The notes under the pieces: model-generated
What the model was told of the DNA's origin: nothing
The model's input: the letters and a program-made list of their open reading frames with translations, nothing else
The model's database searches: none
Translations under genes and position numbers: made by a program
Assembly (NCBI GenBank): GCA_947503765.1
Contig: CANNFA010000001.1
Coordinates: 558,001-622,000, forward strand
DNA from: an uncultured Paracoccaceae bacterium
GTDB lineage: Bacteria > Pseudomonadota > Alphaproteobacteria > Rhodobacterales > Rhodobacteraceae
Reading direction: 5' to 3'
Length of the DNA: 64,000 nt
Shown here: in pieces, positions 12,068 through 20,956 of the stretch
How positions within the stretch are numbered: position 1 is the first letter of the stretch
Layout of the letters: every line of letters begins with the position of its first letter

Positions 12068-12657
12068 CCGGCGCGCGCAGGCTGATCGTCGGCATTTCCG
12101 GCGCGTCCGGCGCGGCCTACGGGCTGGCCGCGCTCGATCTGGCGCGCGGCGCGGGTGTCGAGACGCACCTTGTCGTCAGCCGCTCGGCGCTGCTGACGCT
12201 GAACCAGGAGCTGGGCGTGCAAAAGGCCGACCTCGACGGGCGCGCCGACGTGATCCATCCGCCCGCCGATATCGGCGCCTCCATCGCCTCGGGTTCCTAT
12301 CCCACGATGGGGATGCTGATCGCGCCCTGCTCGGTCAAGACCATGTCCGAGATCGCCACCGGCGTCACCTCGACCCTGATGAGCCGCGCGGCCGACGTCG
12401 TGCTGAAGGAACGCCGCCGCCTTGTGCTGATGCTGCGCGAGACGCCGCTGCATCTGGGGCATCTGGAAACCATGACCGCGCTGACGCAGATGGGCGCGAT
12501 CGTGATGCCGCCGGTGCCGGCCTTCTACGCGCTGCCGCAAAGCCTTAATGACATCGTGACCCATTCCACCGCCCGCGCGCTCGATCTGTTCGGCATCGAC
12601 ACGGGCGCGGTGAAACGCTGGTCCGGGCTGAAGGACGGGCTGTCGGAAAACGGCTGA
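12064..12657 (+). CDS. ubiX: UbiX-type flavin prenyltransferase
   Basis: A 197-residue flavoprotein that makes prenylated FMN, the cofactor of UbiD-family decarboxylases, from FMN and dimethylallyl phosphate. Motifs: VGISGASGAAYG (FMN loop) at the start, VVSRSA, IAPCSVKTMSEIATG, and LMLRETPLHLGHLETM. All catalytic regions look intact. Its ATG overlaps the stop of the truncated ubiD. With that partner broken, UbiX would have to serve a UbiD protein encoded elsewhere (for example in ubiquinone synthesis) or is a leftover of a lost aromatic-acid decarboxylation operon. Confidence 0.9.
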   Translation: MTGARRLIVGISGASGAAYGLAALDLARGAGVETHLVVSRSALLTLNQELGVQKADLDGRADVIHPPADIGASIASGSYPTMGMLIAPCSVKTMSEIATGVTSTLMSRAADVVLKERRRLVLMLRETPLHLGHLETMTALTQMGAIVMPPVPAFYALPQSLNDIVTHSTARALDLFGIDTGAVKRWSGLKDGLSENG

Positions 12658-12802
12658 GCGCCGCAAACCTCTTGCCGGATGCCTACCGCTGACCTTGTGC
12701 GTTCCCGCTGGGGCTTTCACGATGGGCGGCGGCGGTTCGGGGGCAGGCCGCAACGCGCAGACCCGGCAGGGCCAGCGGTGCGCAAATGGCTGCTTGGATT
12801 CA

Positions 12803-12876
12803 TGGAGCGGGTAGCGGGAATCGAACCCGCACGACCAGCTTGGAAGGCTGGGGCGCTACCATTACACCATACCCGC
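12803..12876 (-). tRNA. tRNA-Gly (anticodon TCC)
   Basis: Read on the minus strand it begins GCGGGTATGGTGTAATGGTA and ends in the T arm GGTTCGATTCCC, then TACCCGC, T and CCA. The seven-base acceptor stem GCGGGTA/TACCCGC pairs perfectly. The anticodon loop CTTCCAA gives TCC, decoding GGA/GGG. The CCA end is encoded. Total length is 74 bases. It stands alone between ubiX and the downstream ABC genes; I see no integrase or attachment-site repeat next to it. Confidence 0.95.
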
Positions 12877-13025
12877 GCTGCGGCTGTGACGCATATTTCA
12901 AGGCCCGATCCGGGTCAAGCGTCATGTCGCGCCGTGGCGGCCCGGCCGGCAGGCTCTGGACTTTCGGCACTATTGCGCTTTCCCTCGCGCTTTTCCGCGA
13001 TAGCTGGGGGTGCGAAGGAGAGGTC

Positions 13026-13682
13026 ATGCTGCTCGAGGTCGAAAGGCTGGAGAAATCCTATCCCGGCGGCGATGGCCCGGCGCGGGTGCTGCGCGGCGTC
13101 GATCTGGCGCTGGCCGAGGGCGAGACGCTGGCGCTGACCGGCGAGTCCGGTTCGGGCAAGAGCACGCTCCTGCACCTTGTCGGCGGGCTGGACGTGGCCG
13201 ATGCGGGCCGCATCCGGCTGGCCGGCACCGACATCACAGGGCTGGACGACCGCGGCCGCGCGGCGCTCAGGCGCGAGACGGTGGGCATCGTGTTCCAGCA
13301 GTTCAACCTGATCCCCTCGCTGGACGTGGCGGCCAACATCGCGTTCCAGGCGCGGCTGGCGGGCCGGGCAGATCCCGCGCGGATCGCGGCGCTGGCCGGC
13401 GCGTTGGGGCTGGACGGCCAGATGCGCAAGTACCCCGAACAGCTTTCGGGTGGGCAGCAGCAGCGCGTGGCCATCGCCCGCGCGCTGGCCGCGCGGCCCC
13501 GGCTGGTGCTGGCGGACGAGCCGACCGGCAACCTCGACGAGGCGACCGCCGCCGGCGTGCTGGACGAGATGCTGGCGCTGGTCACTGACACCGGCGCGGC
13601 GCTGCTGCTGGTGACGCATTCGCCCGGCCTGGCCGCCCGCATGGGCCGGCAGGTGCATCTGCGGCGCGGGCGGCTCGAATGA
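13026..13682 (+). CDS. ABC transporter ATP-binding protein (MacB/LolD class)
   Basis: A 218-residue ATPase with Walker A GESGSGKST at residues 39-46, the Q-loop in VGIVFQQFNLIPSLDV, the signature [15 protein letters not shown] and Walker B LVLADEPTGNLD, which is the wording of the LolD/MacB/AttE subgroup. An AAGGAGAGG site precedes the ATG. The next gene, an FtsX-type permease, overlaps by ATGA, so the two form a transporter or mechanotransmission complex at the inner membrane. Position before an AttH-like secreted protein suggests the AttEFGH type rather than LolCDE. Confidence 0.88.
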   Translation: MLLEVERLEKSYPGGDGPARVLRGVDLALAEGETLALTGESGSGKSTLLHLVGGLDVADAGRIRLAGTDITGLDDRGRAALRRETVGIVFQQFNLIPSLDVAANIAFQARLAGRADPARIAALAGALGLDGQMRKYPEQLSGGQQQRVAIARALAARPRLVLADEPTGNLDEATAAGVLDEMLALVTDTGAALLLVTHSPGLAARMGRQVHLRRGRLE

Positions 13683-16084
13683 CCCGTGCCGCGCTGGCCG
13701 CGCTGTGGTCGCATTGGCGCCGCAGCCCGCTGCAATTGTTCACGCTGGTGGCCGGTCTGGCGCTGGCGACGGCGCTGTGGTCGGGCGTTCAGGCCGTCAA
13801 TTCCGAGGCGCGCGCCAGCTATGACGCCGCCGCCGCGACGCTGGGCGAAGGCCGGTTCGACCAGCTTCTGCCGCGCGCCGGCGACACGATCCCCGAGGCG
13901 CGCTTCGCCGAATTGCGCCGCGCCGGCTGGCTGGTCTCGCCGGTGATCGAGGGGCGGCTGGACGCGCCCGGGGCGGTGCGGATCGTCGGGCTCGATCCGC
14001 TGACGGCGCCGGGCGGGCTGGGGCCGGTCCGCCTCGATGGCGGCACCGACCTGCCGGCCTTCCTGTCCGGGGACACGGTATTCGCCAACCCGGCCACGGC
14101 GGCGCGGCTGCAAGGGCGGATCGCGGCGCGCATCGTGCCGGATACGGGCGTCGCGCCCGATACCGCCGTCACCGATATCGGCGCGGCGCAGCGCATCCTC
14201 GGCAGGCCCGCAGAGATGACGCGCCTGATGCTGGCAAAGGCGCAGCCGCTGGGCCGCCCGCCGCTCGATCAAATCGCCCCGGATCTCGTGCTGCACCCGG
14301 CGCAGGAGGGTGCGGATCTTGCCCGGCTGACCGACAGTTTCCACCTGAACCTGACTGCCTTCGGCCTGCTGAGCTTTGCCGTCGGGATCTTCATCGTGCA
14401 CGGCGCGATCGGGCTGGCGTTCGAACAGCGGCGCGGCATGGTGCGCACGATGCGCGCCCTGGGGCTGCCGCTGCGCCGGCTGGTTCTGCTGCTGGCGGCG
14501 GAACTGGCGCTGCTGGCGCTGGTCGCCGGGGGCATCGGGGTGGTGCTGGGCTATGTCATCGCCGCCGCGCTGCTGCCCGATGTCGCCGCCACGCTGGAGG
14601 GGCTGTACGGCGCCGAGGTTTCGGGCGCGCTGCAAATCCGCCCCGAATGGTGGATGTCGGGGCTGGGCATCGCCTTTGGCGGCACCGCGCTGGCGGCGGC
14701 GGGGGCGCTGTGGCGGATCGCGCGGATGCCGCTTCTGGCCAGCGCAAGGCCGCGCGCCTGGGCGATGTCGGCGGGGCGCACCCGGCGCATCCAGATCGCG
14801 GCGGCCGCCGCGCTTCTGGCGGCGGCGGGCGGGCTGGCGGCCTGGGGGGGCGGGCTGCTGGCGGGCTTTGCGCTGCTGGGCTGTCTGCTGATCGGCGCGG
14901 CGCTGGCGCTGCCGGCGGCGCTGGACGCGGTGCTGGCGACCGCGGCGCGCGGCGCGCGGCGCGCTGTGCCGCAATGGTTCTGGGCCGACACGCGCCAGCA
15001 AGTGCCGGGGCTGGGCCTCGCGCTGATGGCGCTGCTGCTGGCGATGGCGGCGAATGTCGGCGTGTCCACCATGGTGTCGAGCTTTCGCCTGACCTTCACC
15101 GGGTTTCTCGACCAGCGCCTTGCGCCGGAGCTTTACGTTTCCACCGAGAGGCCGGACGAGGCGGCCGCGCTCGAAGCCTTCCTTGCCGCCCGCAGCCCCG
15201 AGGTACTGCCGATCCTGTCTGTGGACACCCGCATCGCCGGGATGCCGGCAGAGATGAACGGTATCCGCGTCGGCCCGACCTACCGCGCGAACTGGGCGCT
15301 GCTTGCCGCGGACGGGCCCGCAAGCGCCGTCTGGGACCGGGTGGCGTCGGGCGAGGCGGCCATCGTCAACGAGCAATTGTCCTACCGCGCCGGCCTTCGC
15401 CCCGGCGACACGGTGCGCATCGCCCCCGATACGGTGCTGCCCGTCGCCGGAATCGTCGGGGATTACGGCAACCCGGTGGGCCAGGTCATCATCGGCGAGG
15501 CGTTGTTCGAGCGGATGTTCCCGGCCGCGCCGGCCACGAGGTTCGCGCTGCGCACGGACGACGCGGATGGACTGCGCGCCGCGCTGGAGGGCGATTTCGG
15601 CCTGCCGGCGGCAAACATCACCGACCAGGCGGCGATCCGCGCCTTTTCGCTGGCGGTGTTCGAGCGGACCTTCACCGTGACCGGCGCGTTGAACGTGCTG
15701 ACGCTGGCGGTGGCGGGCTTTGCCATCCTGATGAGCCTGCTGACGCTGGCGTCGATGCGGGTGCCGCAGCTTGCCCCGGTCTGGGCGCTGGGGCTGACGC
15801 GGCGGGCGCTGGGACGGCTGGAGCTGGCGCGGGCGTTGGTGCTGGCGGTGCTGACGGCCCTGCTCGCGCTGCCTTTGGGGCTGGCGCTGGCCTGGGCGCT
15901 GCTGGCGGTGGTCAACGTGCATGCCTTCGGCTGGCGCCTGCCGATGTTCCTGTTTCCCGCCGATTACGCGCGGCTGGGGCTGTTCGCGCTGGTGGCGGCG
16001 GCGCTGGCGGCGCTGTGGCCCGCGCGCAAGCTGGCGCGCACCCCGCCCGCCGATCTGCTGAAGGTGTTTGCCAATGAACGCTAG
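13679..16084 (+). CDS. FtsX/MacB-type ABC permease, double-length
   Basis: An 801-residue membrane protein. A hydrophobic segment at about residues 20-40 is followed by an extracytoplasmic domain. A cluster of membrane segments lies at about 225-350 (beginning LTAFGLLSFAVGIFIVHGAIGLAF). After another linker and external domain, a second FtsX-like cluster stands at the C-terminus (LNVLTLAVAGFAILMSL onward). Two FtsX cores in one chain match permeases that pair with a single ATPase, like a fusion of AttF and AttG. It overlaps the ATPase by four bases and the AttH-like gene by eleven. The transported or extracted molecule is unknown; lipids or lipoproteins are usual for the class. Confidence 0.82.
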   Translation: MTRAALAALWSHWRRSPLQLFTLVAGLALATALWSGVQAVNSEARASYDAAAATLGEGRFDQLLPRAGDTIPEARFAELRRAGWLVSPVIEGRLDAPGAVRIVGLDPLTAPGGLGPVRLDGGTDLPAFLSGDTVFANPATAARLQGRIAARIVPDTGVAPDTAVTDIGAAQRILGRPAEMTRLMLAKAQPLGRPPLDQIAPDLVLHPAQEGADLARLTDSFHLNLTAFGLLSFAVGIFIVHGAIGLAFEQRRGMVRTMRALGLPLRRLVLLLAAELALLALVAGGIGVVLGYVIAAALLPDVAATLEGLYGAEVSGALQIRPEWWMSGLGIAFGGTALAAAGALWRIARMPLLASARPRAWAMSAGRTRRIQIAAAAALLAAAGGLAAWGGGLLAGFALLGCLLIGAALALPAALDAVLATAARGARRAVPQWFWADTRQQVPGLGLALMALLLAMAANVGVSTMVSSFRLTFTGFLDQRLAPELYVSTERPDEAAALEAFLAARSPEVLPILSVDTRIAGMPAEMNGIRVGPTYRANWALLAADGPASAVWDRVASGEAAIVNEQLSYRAGLRPGDTVRIAPDTVLPVAGIVGDYGNPVGQVIIGEALFERMFPAAPATRFALRTDDADGLRAALEGDFGLPAANITDQAAIRAFSLAVFERTFTVTGALNVLTLAVAGFAILMSLLTLASMRVPQLAPVWALGLTRRALGRLELARALVLAVLTALLALPLGLALAWALLAVVNVHAFGWRLPMFLFPADYARLGLFALVAAALAALWPARKLARTPPADLLKVFANER

Positions 16085-17114
16085 GGCGCTTTTCCTTTGC
16101 CTGTTCCTGCCCGCCGCCGCGGCGGCACAGGGCTTTGCCGGGCTTGGCACCGACGCGCCGGGCTTCGACCGGCCCGCGCCGAACCCGGTCTTCGACTTTC
16201 CCGCCGATCACGGCGCGCATCCCGCCTTCCGCATCGAGTGGTGGTACCTGACCGCCAACCTGACCGGGCCGGACGGCACGCCCTACGGGCTGCAATGGAC
16301 GCTGTTCCGCTCTGCCCTCGCGCCCGACGAAATCGAGGGCTGGCAATCGCCGCAGGTCTGGTTCGGCCATGCCGGCGTGACGACACCCGACCGCCATTTC
16401 GCCACCGAACGCTTCGCGCGCGGCGGCACCGGGCAGGCCGGGGTGCGCGTCGATCCGTTTTTCGCCTGGATCGACGAATGGACGATGGACGGCGCGCCGG
16501 AAGGCGATGTGCGCCTGAACGCGGCCGGCCCGGATTTCGCCTACACGCTCGACCTCGCCGCCGAGGGGCCGCTGGTCTTCCACGGCGATGGCGGCTTCTC
16601 GGTCAAGTCCGCCGCCGGGCAGGCCAGCTATTACTACTCGCAGCCGTTCTTCGCGGCGGAAGGCACGCTGACCCTGCCGGACGGCGCGGTGCCGGTCACG
16701 GGCACGGCCTGGCTCGACCGGGAATGGTCGTCGCAGCCGCTGGCAGAGGACCAGACCGGGTGGGACTGGTTCTCGCTCTCGCTGGACACCGGCGAAAAGC
16801 TCATGGGCTTTCGCCTGCGGCAAACGGATGGCAGCGTCTACACCTCGGCCACCTGGATCGCCCCCGACGGCACCGCCGCGCCGATGCCCGACGGCGCCTT
16901 TTCCGCCGTGCCGCTGGAGGCCGTGCCGGTCGCCGGGCGCGACGTGCCGATCCGCTGGCGGGTGACGGTGCCCGGCAGGGCGCTGGATGTGACGGTGTCG
17001 ACACTGAACCCGGCGGCGTGGATGGGCCTGTCCTTTCCCTATTGGGAAGGCCCGGTGACGGTGCAAGGCAGCCATTCGGGGCGCGGCTACCTGGAAATGA
17101 CCGGCTATGAGTGA
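16074..17114 (+). CDS. AttH-like secreted lipocalin-fold protein (CrtC-like superfamily)
   Basis: A 346-residue protein with a short signal peptide (MNARALFLCLFLPAAAAAQG). The body has the AttH/carotenoid 1,2-hydratase-like signature: FRIEWWYLTANLTGPDG, GLQWTLFRSAL, HDG-type beta strands, and GTAWLDREWSSQPL followed by WDWFSLSLDTGEKLMGFRLR. The fold is two lipocalin-like barrels, suggesting binding of a hydrophobic ligand in the periplasm. The ATG at 16074 overlaps the permease stop. Automated annotation may label such proteins hydroxyneurosporene synthase, but no other carotenoid gene is present and the ABC context fits AttH. Function in the family is not established. Confidence 0.78.
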   Translation: MNARALFLCLFLPAAAAAQGFAGLGTDAPGFDRPAPNPVFDFPADHGAHPAFRIEWWYLTANLTGPDGTPYGLQWTLFRSALAPDEIEGWQSPQVWFGHAGVTTPDRHFATERFARGGTGQAGVRVDPFFAWIDEWTMDGAPEGDVRLNAAGPDFAYTLDLAAEGPLVFHGDGGFSVKSAAGQASYYYSQPFFAAEGTLTLPDGAVPVTGTAWLDREWSSQPLAEDQTGWDWFSLSLDTGEKLMGFRLRQTDGSVYTSATWIAPDGTAAPMPDGAFSAVPLEAVPVAGRDVPIRWRVTVPGRALDVTVSTLNPAAWMGLSFPYWEGPVTVQGSHSGRGYLEMTGYE

Positions 17115-17268
17115 GCCGCGGCGGCACCACTGTGAATCGCGCCGGCACCGTGACGTCAACGGATATCGGGCTTGTCGGCCGGGCCATGCCGGTTATCATC
17201 CGTTCATCTGCAATGAAGCGGGGCCGCCGCAATCGCCGCACCCGCTGCAAGCAACAGGGAGTTCCTTC

Positions 17269-18897
17269 ATGAAAGACATGACCAGACTGACGCTATCGGC
17301 GCTGCTGTCCAGCACGCTTCTGGCCGGCACCGCGCTGGCCCAGGCGGCCCATCCCGAAACCGGAGAGCCGCTGGCCGAGAACCAGACCTTCACCTACCGG
17401 GTGCTGGACGAGCTGTCGTCGCTCGACCCGCAGGTGGTCGAGGACGTGATCGGGTCCGAATTCGCGCGCGATCTGTTCGAGGGGCTGATGAACCAGGACG
17501 AGGACGGCAATCTCGTGCCCGGCGTCGCCACCGATTACGACGTGAGTGATGACAAGCTGACCTATACCTTCCACCTGCGCGACAACGCCAAATGGTCGAA
17601 CGGAGAGCCGGTGACGGCCGGCGATTTCGTCTTTGCCTGGCGCCGCGCCGCCGATCCGGCGCTTGCCTCGCCCTACCAGTGGTACATGGAGCTGATGTCG
17701 CTGAAGAACGCCTCGGCCATCGTCGCGGGCGAGATGCCCCCCGAGGAGCTGGGCGTGAAGGCGGTGGACGATCACACGCTGGAGGTCACGCTGTCCGAAC
17801 CGCTGCCCTACTTCCCGCAGATGGTCACCCACGCCACGACCTTCCCGGCGCCGCAGGCGGTGATCGAGGAATTCGGCACCGACTGGACCAAGCCCGAAAA
17901 CATGGTGTCCAACGGCGCCTATGTCATCGAGGAGCATCTGCCCAACGAACGCGCCGTGCGCGTGCGCAACGAGCAGTACTGGGACAACGAGAACACGATC
18001 ATCGACCGCGTGGTGACGCTGGTCATCAACGACGAGAACGTGGCGCTGACCCGCTATCTTGCCGGCGAGCTTGACCGCACAGAGGTGCCGGCCGGCCAGT
18101 TCCCCCGACTGCAAAAGGAATACCCCGACGAGGCGATCAGCTTTCCGCGGCTGTGCAACTATTACTACACGTTCAACCTGTCCGATAGCGGCCCCGAGGC
18201 GTTCAAGGACGTGAACGTGCGCAAGGCGCTGTCGCTGGCCGTGGACCGCGACATCATCACCAAGAACATCAAGGCGGGCGGCGAGCCGTCGGCCTACACC
18301 TTCACCCCCGAGGCGGTGGCCGGGTTCACCCCGCCGACCGTCGACATGGCGAACATGACCCAGGCCGAGCGCGACGCCAAGGCCAAGGACCTGATGGCCG
18401 AGGCCGGGTACGGGCCGGACAACAAGCTGTCCTTCGACATGATCTACAACACCGACCAGGCGCACGAGAAGATCGCCGTCGCCCTGAGCCAGATGTGGAA
18501 GCAGAAGCTGGGCGTCGAAGTCAGCCTGGCCAACATGGAATGGAAGGTGTTCCTGGAAACCCGCGGCCAGCAGGATTTCGACCTGGCGCGCGGCGCGTGG
18601 TGCGGCGACTACAACGAGGCGTCGACCTTCCTCGACCTGCTGGACAGCGGCTCGGGGTACAATGACGGCAAGTATTCGAATCCCGAATACGACAAGCTGC
18701 TGGAACAGGCGAAGACCGCCGACGACACCACGCCGCTCTACACCCAGGCCGAAGAGATCATCGCCGAGGATGCGCCGGTGATCCCGATCTACCACTATGC
18801 CGGCGTCTACATGCTGGACAGCGATGTCGGCAACTGGCCGGTCAACAACGTCGAGCAGAACTGGTACTCGAAGAACCTCTACAAGATCGCCGAATGA
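17269..18897 (+). CDS. oppA: OppA, periplasmic oligopeptide-binding protein
   Basis: A 542-residue SBP family 5 protein with a clear signal peptide (cleavage after about residue 25, ALAQA). It has LDPQVVEDVIGSEFARDLFEGL, NGEPVTAGDFVFAWRRAADP and a C-terminal PVIPIYHYAGVYM, all typical of OppA/MppA. It binds peptides in the periplasm for the permease encoded next. Start chosen for the signal peptide; the frame is open upstream to 17107. A strong hairpin and an inverted repeat follow the stop, so oppA message is probably made in excess over the permease genes. Confidence 0.9.
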   Translation: MKDMTRLTLSALLSSTLLAGTALAQAAHPETGEPLAENQTFTYRVLDELSSLDPQVVEDVIGSEFARDLFEGLMNQDEDGNLVPGVATDYDVSDDKLTYTFHLRDNAKWSNGEPVTAGDFVFAWRRAADPALASPYQWYMELMSLKNASAIVAGEMPPEELGVKAVDDHTLEVTLSEPLPYFPQMVTHATTFPAPQAVIEEFGTDWTKPENMVSNGAYVIEEHLPNERAVRVRNEQYWDNENTIIDRVVTLVINDENVALTRYLAGELDRTEVPAGQFPRLQKEYPDEAISFPRLCNYYYTFNLSDSGPEAFKDVNVRKALSLAVDRDIITKNIKAGGEPSAYTFTPEAVAGFTPPTVDMANMTQAERDAKAKDLMAEAGYGPDNKLSFDMIYNTDQAHEKIAVALSQMWKQKLGVEVSLANMEWKVFLETRGQQDFDLARGAWCGDYNEASTFLDLLDSGSGYNDGKYSNPEYDKLLEQAKTADDTTPLYTQAEEIIAEDAPVIPIYHYAGVYMLDSDVGNWPVNNVEQNWYSKNLYKIAE

Positions 18898-18904
18898 TCC
18901 GGCA

Positions 18905-18933
18905 CCGGGGCGGCGCAAGGCCCGCCGCCCCGG
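18905..18933 (+). terminator. Hairpin after oppA (attenuator or processing element)
   Basis: An 11-base perfect stem (18905-18915 pairing with 18923-18933) with a seven-base loop begins seven bases after the oppA stop. No T-run follows, so it is unlikely to be a full intrinsic terminator. A stable hairpin between the binding-protein gene and the permease genes usually stabilises the upstream message and lowers downstream expression. Confidence 0.6.
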
Positions 18934-18935
18934 CT

Positions 18936-19031
18936 ACCCGTCCCGGGCCTGACCCGGGACCTCGCCCCGCCCTGTCCCCGCCGCGCGCGGCGACCGGAGG
19001 CAAGAGGTCCCGGGGCAAGCCCGGGACGGGT
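18936..19031. repeat. Long inverted repeat between oppA and oppB
   Basis: Two 27-base arms (18936-18962 and 19005-19031) are inverted copies with two differences, each itself a palindrome built on GTCCCGGG...CCCGGGAC, separated by 42 bases. Such CCCGGG-centred palindromes recur between genes in many alphaproteobacterial genomes, so this is probably a dispersed REP-like pair. It could fold into one large cruciform or two small hairpins. Confidence 0.7.
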
Positions 19032-19062
19032 CTTTCAAGATGCTCCTGACGCGAAGACGCCC

Positions 19063-19986
19063 ATGATCGCCTATATCCTCCGCCGCCTGTTCATCGCCAT
19101 TCCGACGCTGCTCTTGCTGGTTGTCGCGTCATTCTTCCTGATGCACCTGGCGCCCGGCGGGCCGTTCACCTCGGAACGTCCGCTGCCACCCGCCGTGCTG
19201 GCCAATATCGAGGCGCGCTACGGGCTGGACAAGCCGCTGCTGTTGCAGCTTTGGGACTACCTGACGAACATCATCCTGCATTTCGATTTCGGCCCGTCCT
19301 TCGTGTTCAAGGACCGCGACGTGAACGACATCATCGCGCAGGGCTTTCCGATCTCGCTGACCTACGGCTCGCTGGCGTTCCTTGCCGCGTCGATCGTCGG
19401 GATCGGCCTCGGGATCGCGGCGGCGATCAAGCACAATTCGTGGATCGACTACACCGCCGTGAGCCTCGGCATCGCGGCGCAGGCGCTACCGAACTTCATC
19501 ATGGGGCCGATCCTGATCCTGACCTTCACGCTGTGGCTGGGGCTGTTGCCCGGCGGCGGCTGGTATGGCGGGCAGTGGCAATACCTGATCATGCCGGTGA
19601 TCGCGCTGTCCACCTCCTATATGGGCAGCATCGCCCGGATCACCCGGTCCTCGATGCTGGAGGTGATGAATTCCAATTTCATCCGCACCGCGCGCGCCAA
19701 GGGGCTGCCGGCGCGAACGGTGATCTGGCGCCATGCGCTGAAGCCGACCTTGCTGCCGGTGATCTCGTATCTGGGGCCGGTCTTCGTCTACGTCCTGACC
19801 GGGTCGGTCTTCGTCGACCTGTACTTTTCCACCGGCGGGCTGGGGCAGGCCTATGTGTCGTCCGCGCTGACCCGCGACTACGCGGTGCTGCTTGGGGTCA
19901 CGATTCTCTACGGCGCGCTGACCGTGTTCGTGAACCTGCTGACCGACCTCGCCTATGCGTGGTTCGACCCGAAGATCCGGTACTGA
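19063..19986 (+). CDS. oppB: OppB, oligopeptide ABC permease
   Basis: A 307-residue inner-membrane permease with six hydrophobic segments, the first at once after MIAYILRRLFIAIPTLLLLVV. The coupling motif reads RTARAKGLPARTVIWRHALKPTLLPV, matching the EAA loop of DppB/OppB proteins. Typical length. Pairs with OppC and the fused ATPase downstream. Separated from oppA by 165 bases of hairpin and repeat, and from oppC by 13 bases. Confidence 0.92.
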   Translation: MIAYILRRLFIAIPTLLLLVVASFFLMHLAPGGPFTSERPLPPAVLANIEARYGLDKPLLLQLWDYLTNIILHFDFGPSFVFKDRDVNDIIAQGFPISLTYGSLAFLAASIVGIGLGIAAAIKHNSWIDYTAVSLGIAAQALPNFIMGPILILTFTLWLGLLPGGGWYGGQWQYLIMPVIALSTSYMGSIARITRSSMLEVMNSNFIRTARAKGLPARTVIWRHALKPTLLPVISYLGPVFVYVLTGSVFVDLYFSTGGLGQAYVSSALTRDYAVLLGVTILYGALTVFVNLLTDLAYAWFDPKIRY

Positions 19987-19999
19987 GGGGACTGCGCGC

Positions 20000-20929
20000 A
20001 TGTTCGGAAAATCCCGGAAGGCAGAGGCGCTGGCCGCCGACATCACCGATTTCTCCGCCGTGCGGGGCCGGTCGCTATGGCGCGACGCGATGGACAGGTT
20101 CCTGCGCAACAAGGCGGCGATGGCCAGCGTGGTGATCCTGGGCGCGGTGGTGCTGTTCGTGATCTTCGGCCCGCTCTTTGCGCAATGGAGCAACGAGGAA
20201 ATCGACTGGGGCCGGATGGGCGACATTGTCGGCCAGGGCCGCCCGTCGCTGGAAACGGGGCATTTCTTCGGCCTCGACGAGCTGGGCCGCGACCTGTATT
20301 CGCGGGTGATCCAGGCGACGCGCACGTCGCTGCTGGTCGGGCTGATCGGGGCGGGAATGGCGCTGATCGTCGGTACGCTCTACGGCGTGGTCGCGGGCTT
20401 TTACGGCGGGCGGCTGGACAGCGCGATGATGCGGGTCGTCGACATCCTGCTGGCGATCCCGCTGACGCTGGTCATCATCCTGATCCTGGTGATCGCCGGG
20501 CGGTCCTTCATGACGCTGTTCATCGCGCTGGGGGCGGTCAGCTGGCTGACCATGGCGCGCATCGTGCGCGGCCAGACCCTGACGCTGAAGACCCGCGAGT
20601 TCATCGAGGCGGCCCGCGCCGGCGGCGTCAGCGAGGGCAAGATCATCCTGCGGCACATCCTGCCGAACCTGCTGGGGGTGGTGATCGTCTATGCCTCGCT
20701 GCTGGTGCCGGAGATGATCCTGGCCGAAAGCTTCATCTCGTTCCTGGGGCTGGGGATTTCCGAACCCAACACCTCGCTCGGCCGGCTGATTGCCGAGGGG
20801 GCGGGGACGATGGCCTATGGCACGCTGTGGCAGCTTCTGGTGCCGCTGTTCTTCTATGTCACGATCATCATGACGATGTTCTTCATCGGCGATGGGCTGC
20901 GTGACGCACTCGATCCGAAGGATCGGTAG
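20000..20929 (+). CDS. oppC: OppC, oligopeptide ABC permease
   Basis: A 309-residue permease of the DppC/OppC family. It has the N-terminal cytoplasmic tail with SLWRDAMDRFLRNKAAMASV and six hydrophobic segments. FFGLDELGRDLYSRVIQATRTSL and the EAA loop FIEAARAGGVSEGKIILRHILPN are both diagnostic, and it ends in GDGLRDALDPKDR. The ATG giving MFGKSRKAEAL was preferred to an upstream in-frame start overlapping oppB. Confidence 0.92.
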   Translation: MFGKSRKAEALAADITDFSAVRGRSLWRDAMDRFLRNKAAMASVVILGAVVLFVIFGPLFAQWSNEEIDWGRMGDIVGQGRPSLETGHFFGLDELGRDLYSRVIQATRTSLLVGLIGAGMALIVGTLYGVVAGFYGGRLDSAMMRVVDILLAIPLTLVIILILVIAGRSFMTLFIALGAVSWLTMARIVRGQTLTLKTREFIEAARAGGVSEGKIILRHILPNLLGVVIVYASLLVPEMILAESFISFLGLGISEPNTSLGRLIAEGAGTMAYGTLWQLLVPLFFYVTIIMTMFFIGDGLRDALDPKDR

Positions 20930-20956
20930 ACATGATATTTCCCGAGGACCGCTGAC

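Noticed and set aside
12803-12876. tRNA-Gly as attachment site of an integrated element
   Set aside because: No integrase and no direct repeat of the tRNA 3' end was seen on either side.
13058-16150. A 1030-codon minus-strand open frame opposite the FtsX-type permease
   Set aside because: Low-complexity Arg/Gln/His-rich translation, no start context, and the plus strand has a coherent membrane protein.
16074-17114. Hydroxyneurosporene synthase (CrtC) in a carotenoid cluster
   Set aside because: The protein has a signal peptide and follows an ABC ATPase and FtsX permease with overlaps; no carotenoid gene is nearby. The AttH-like label fits better.
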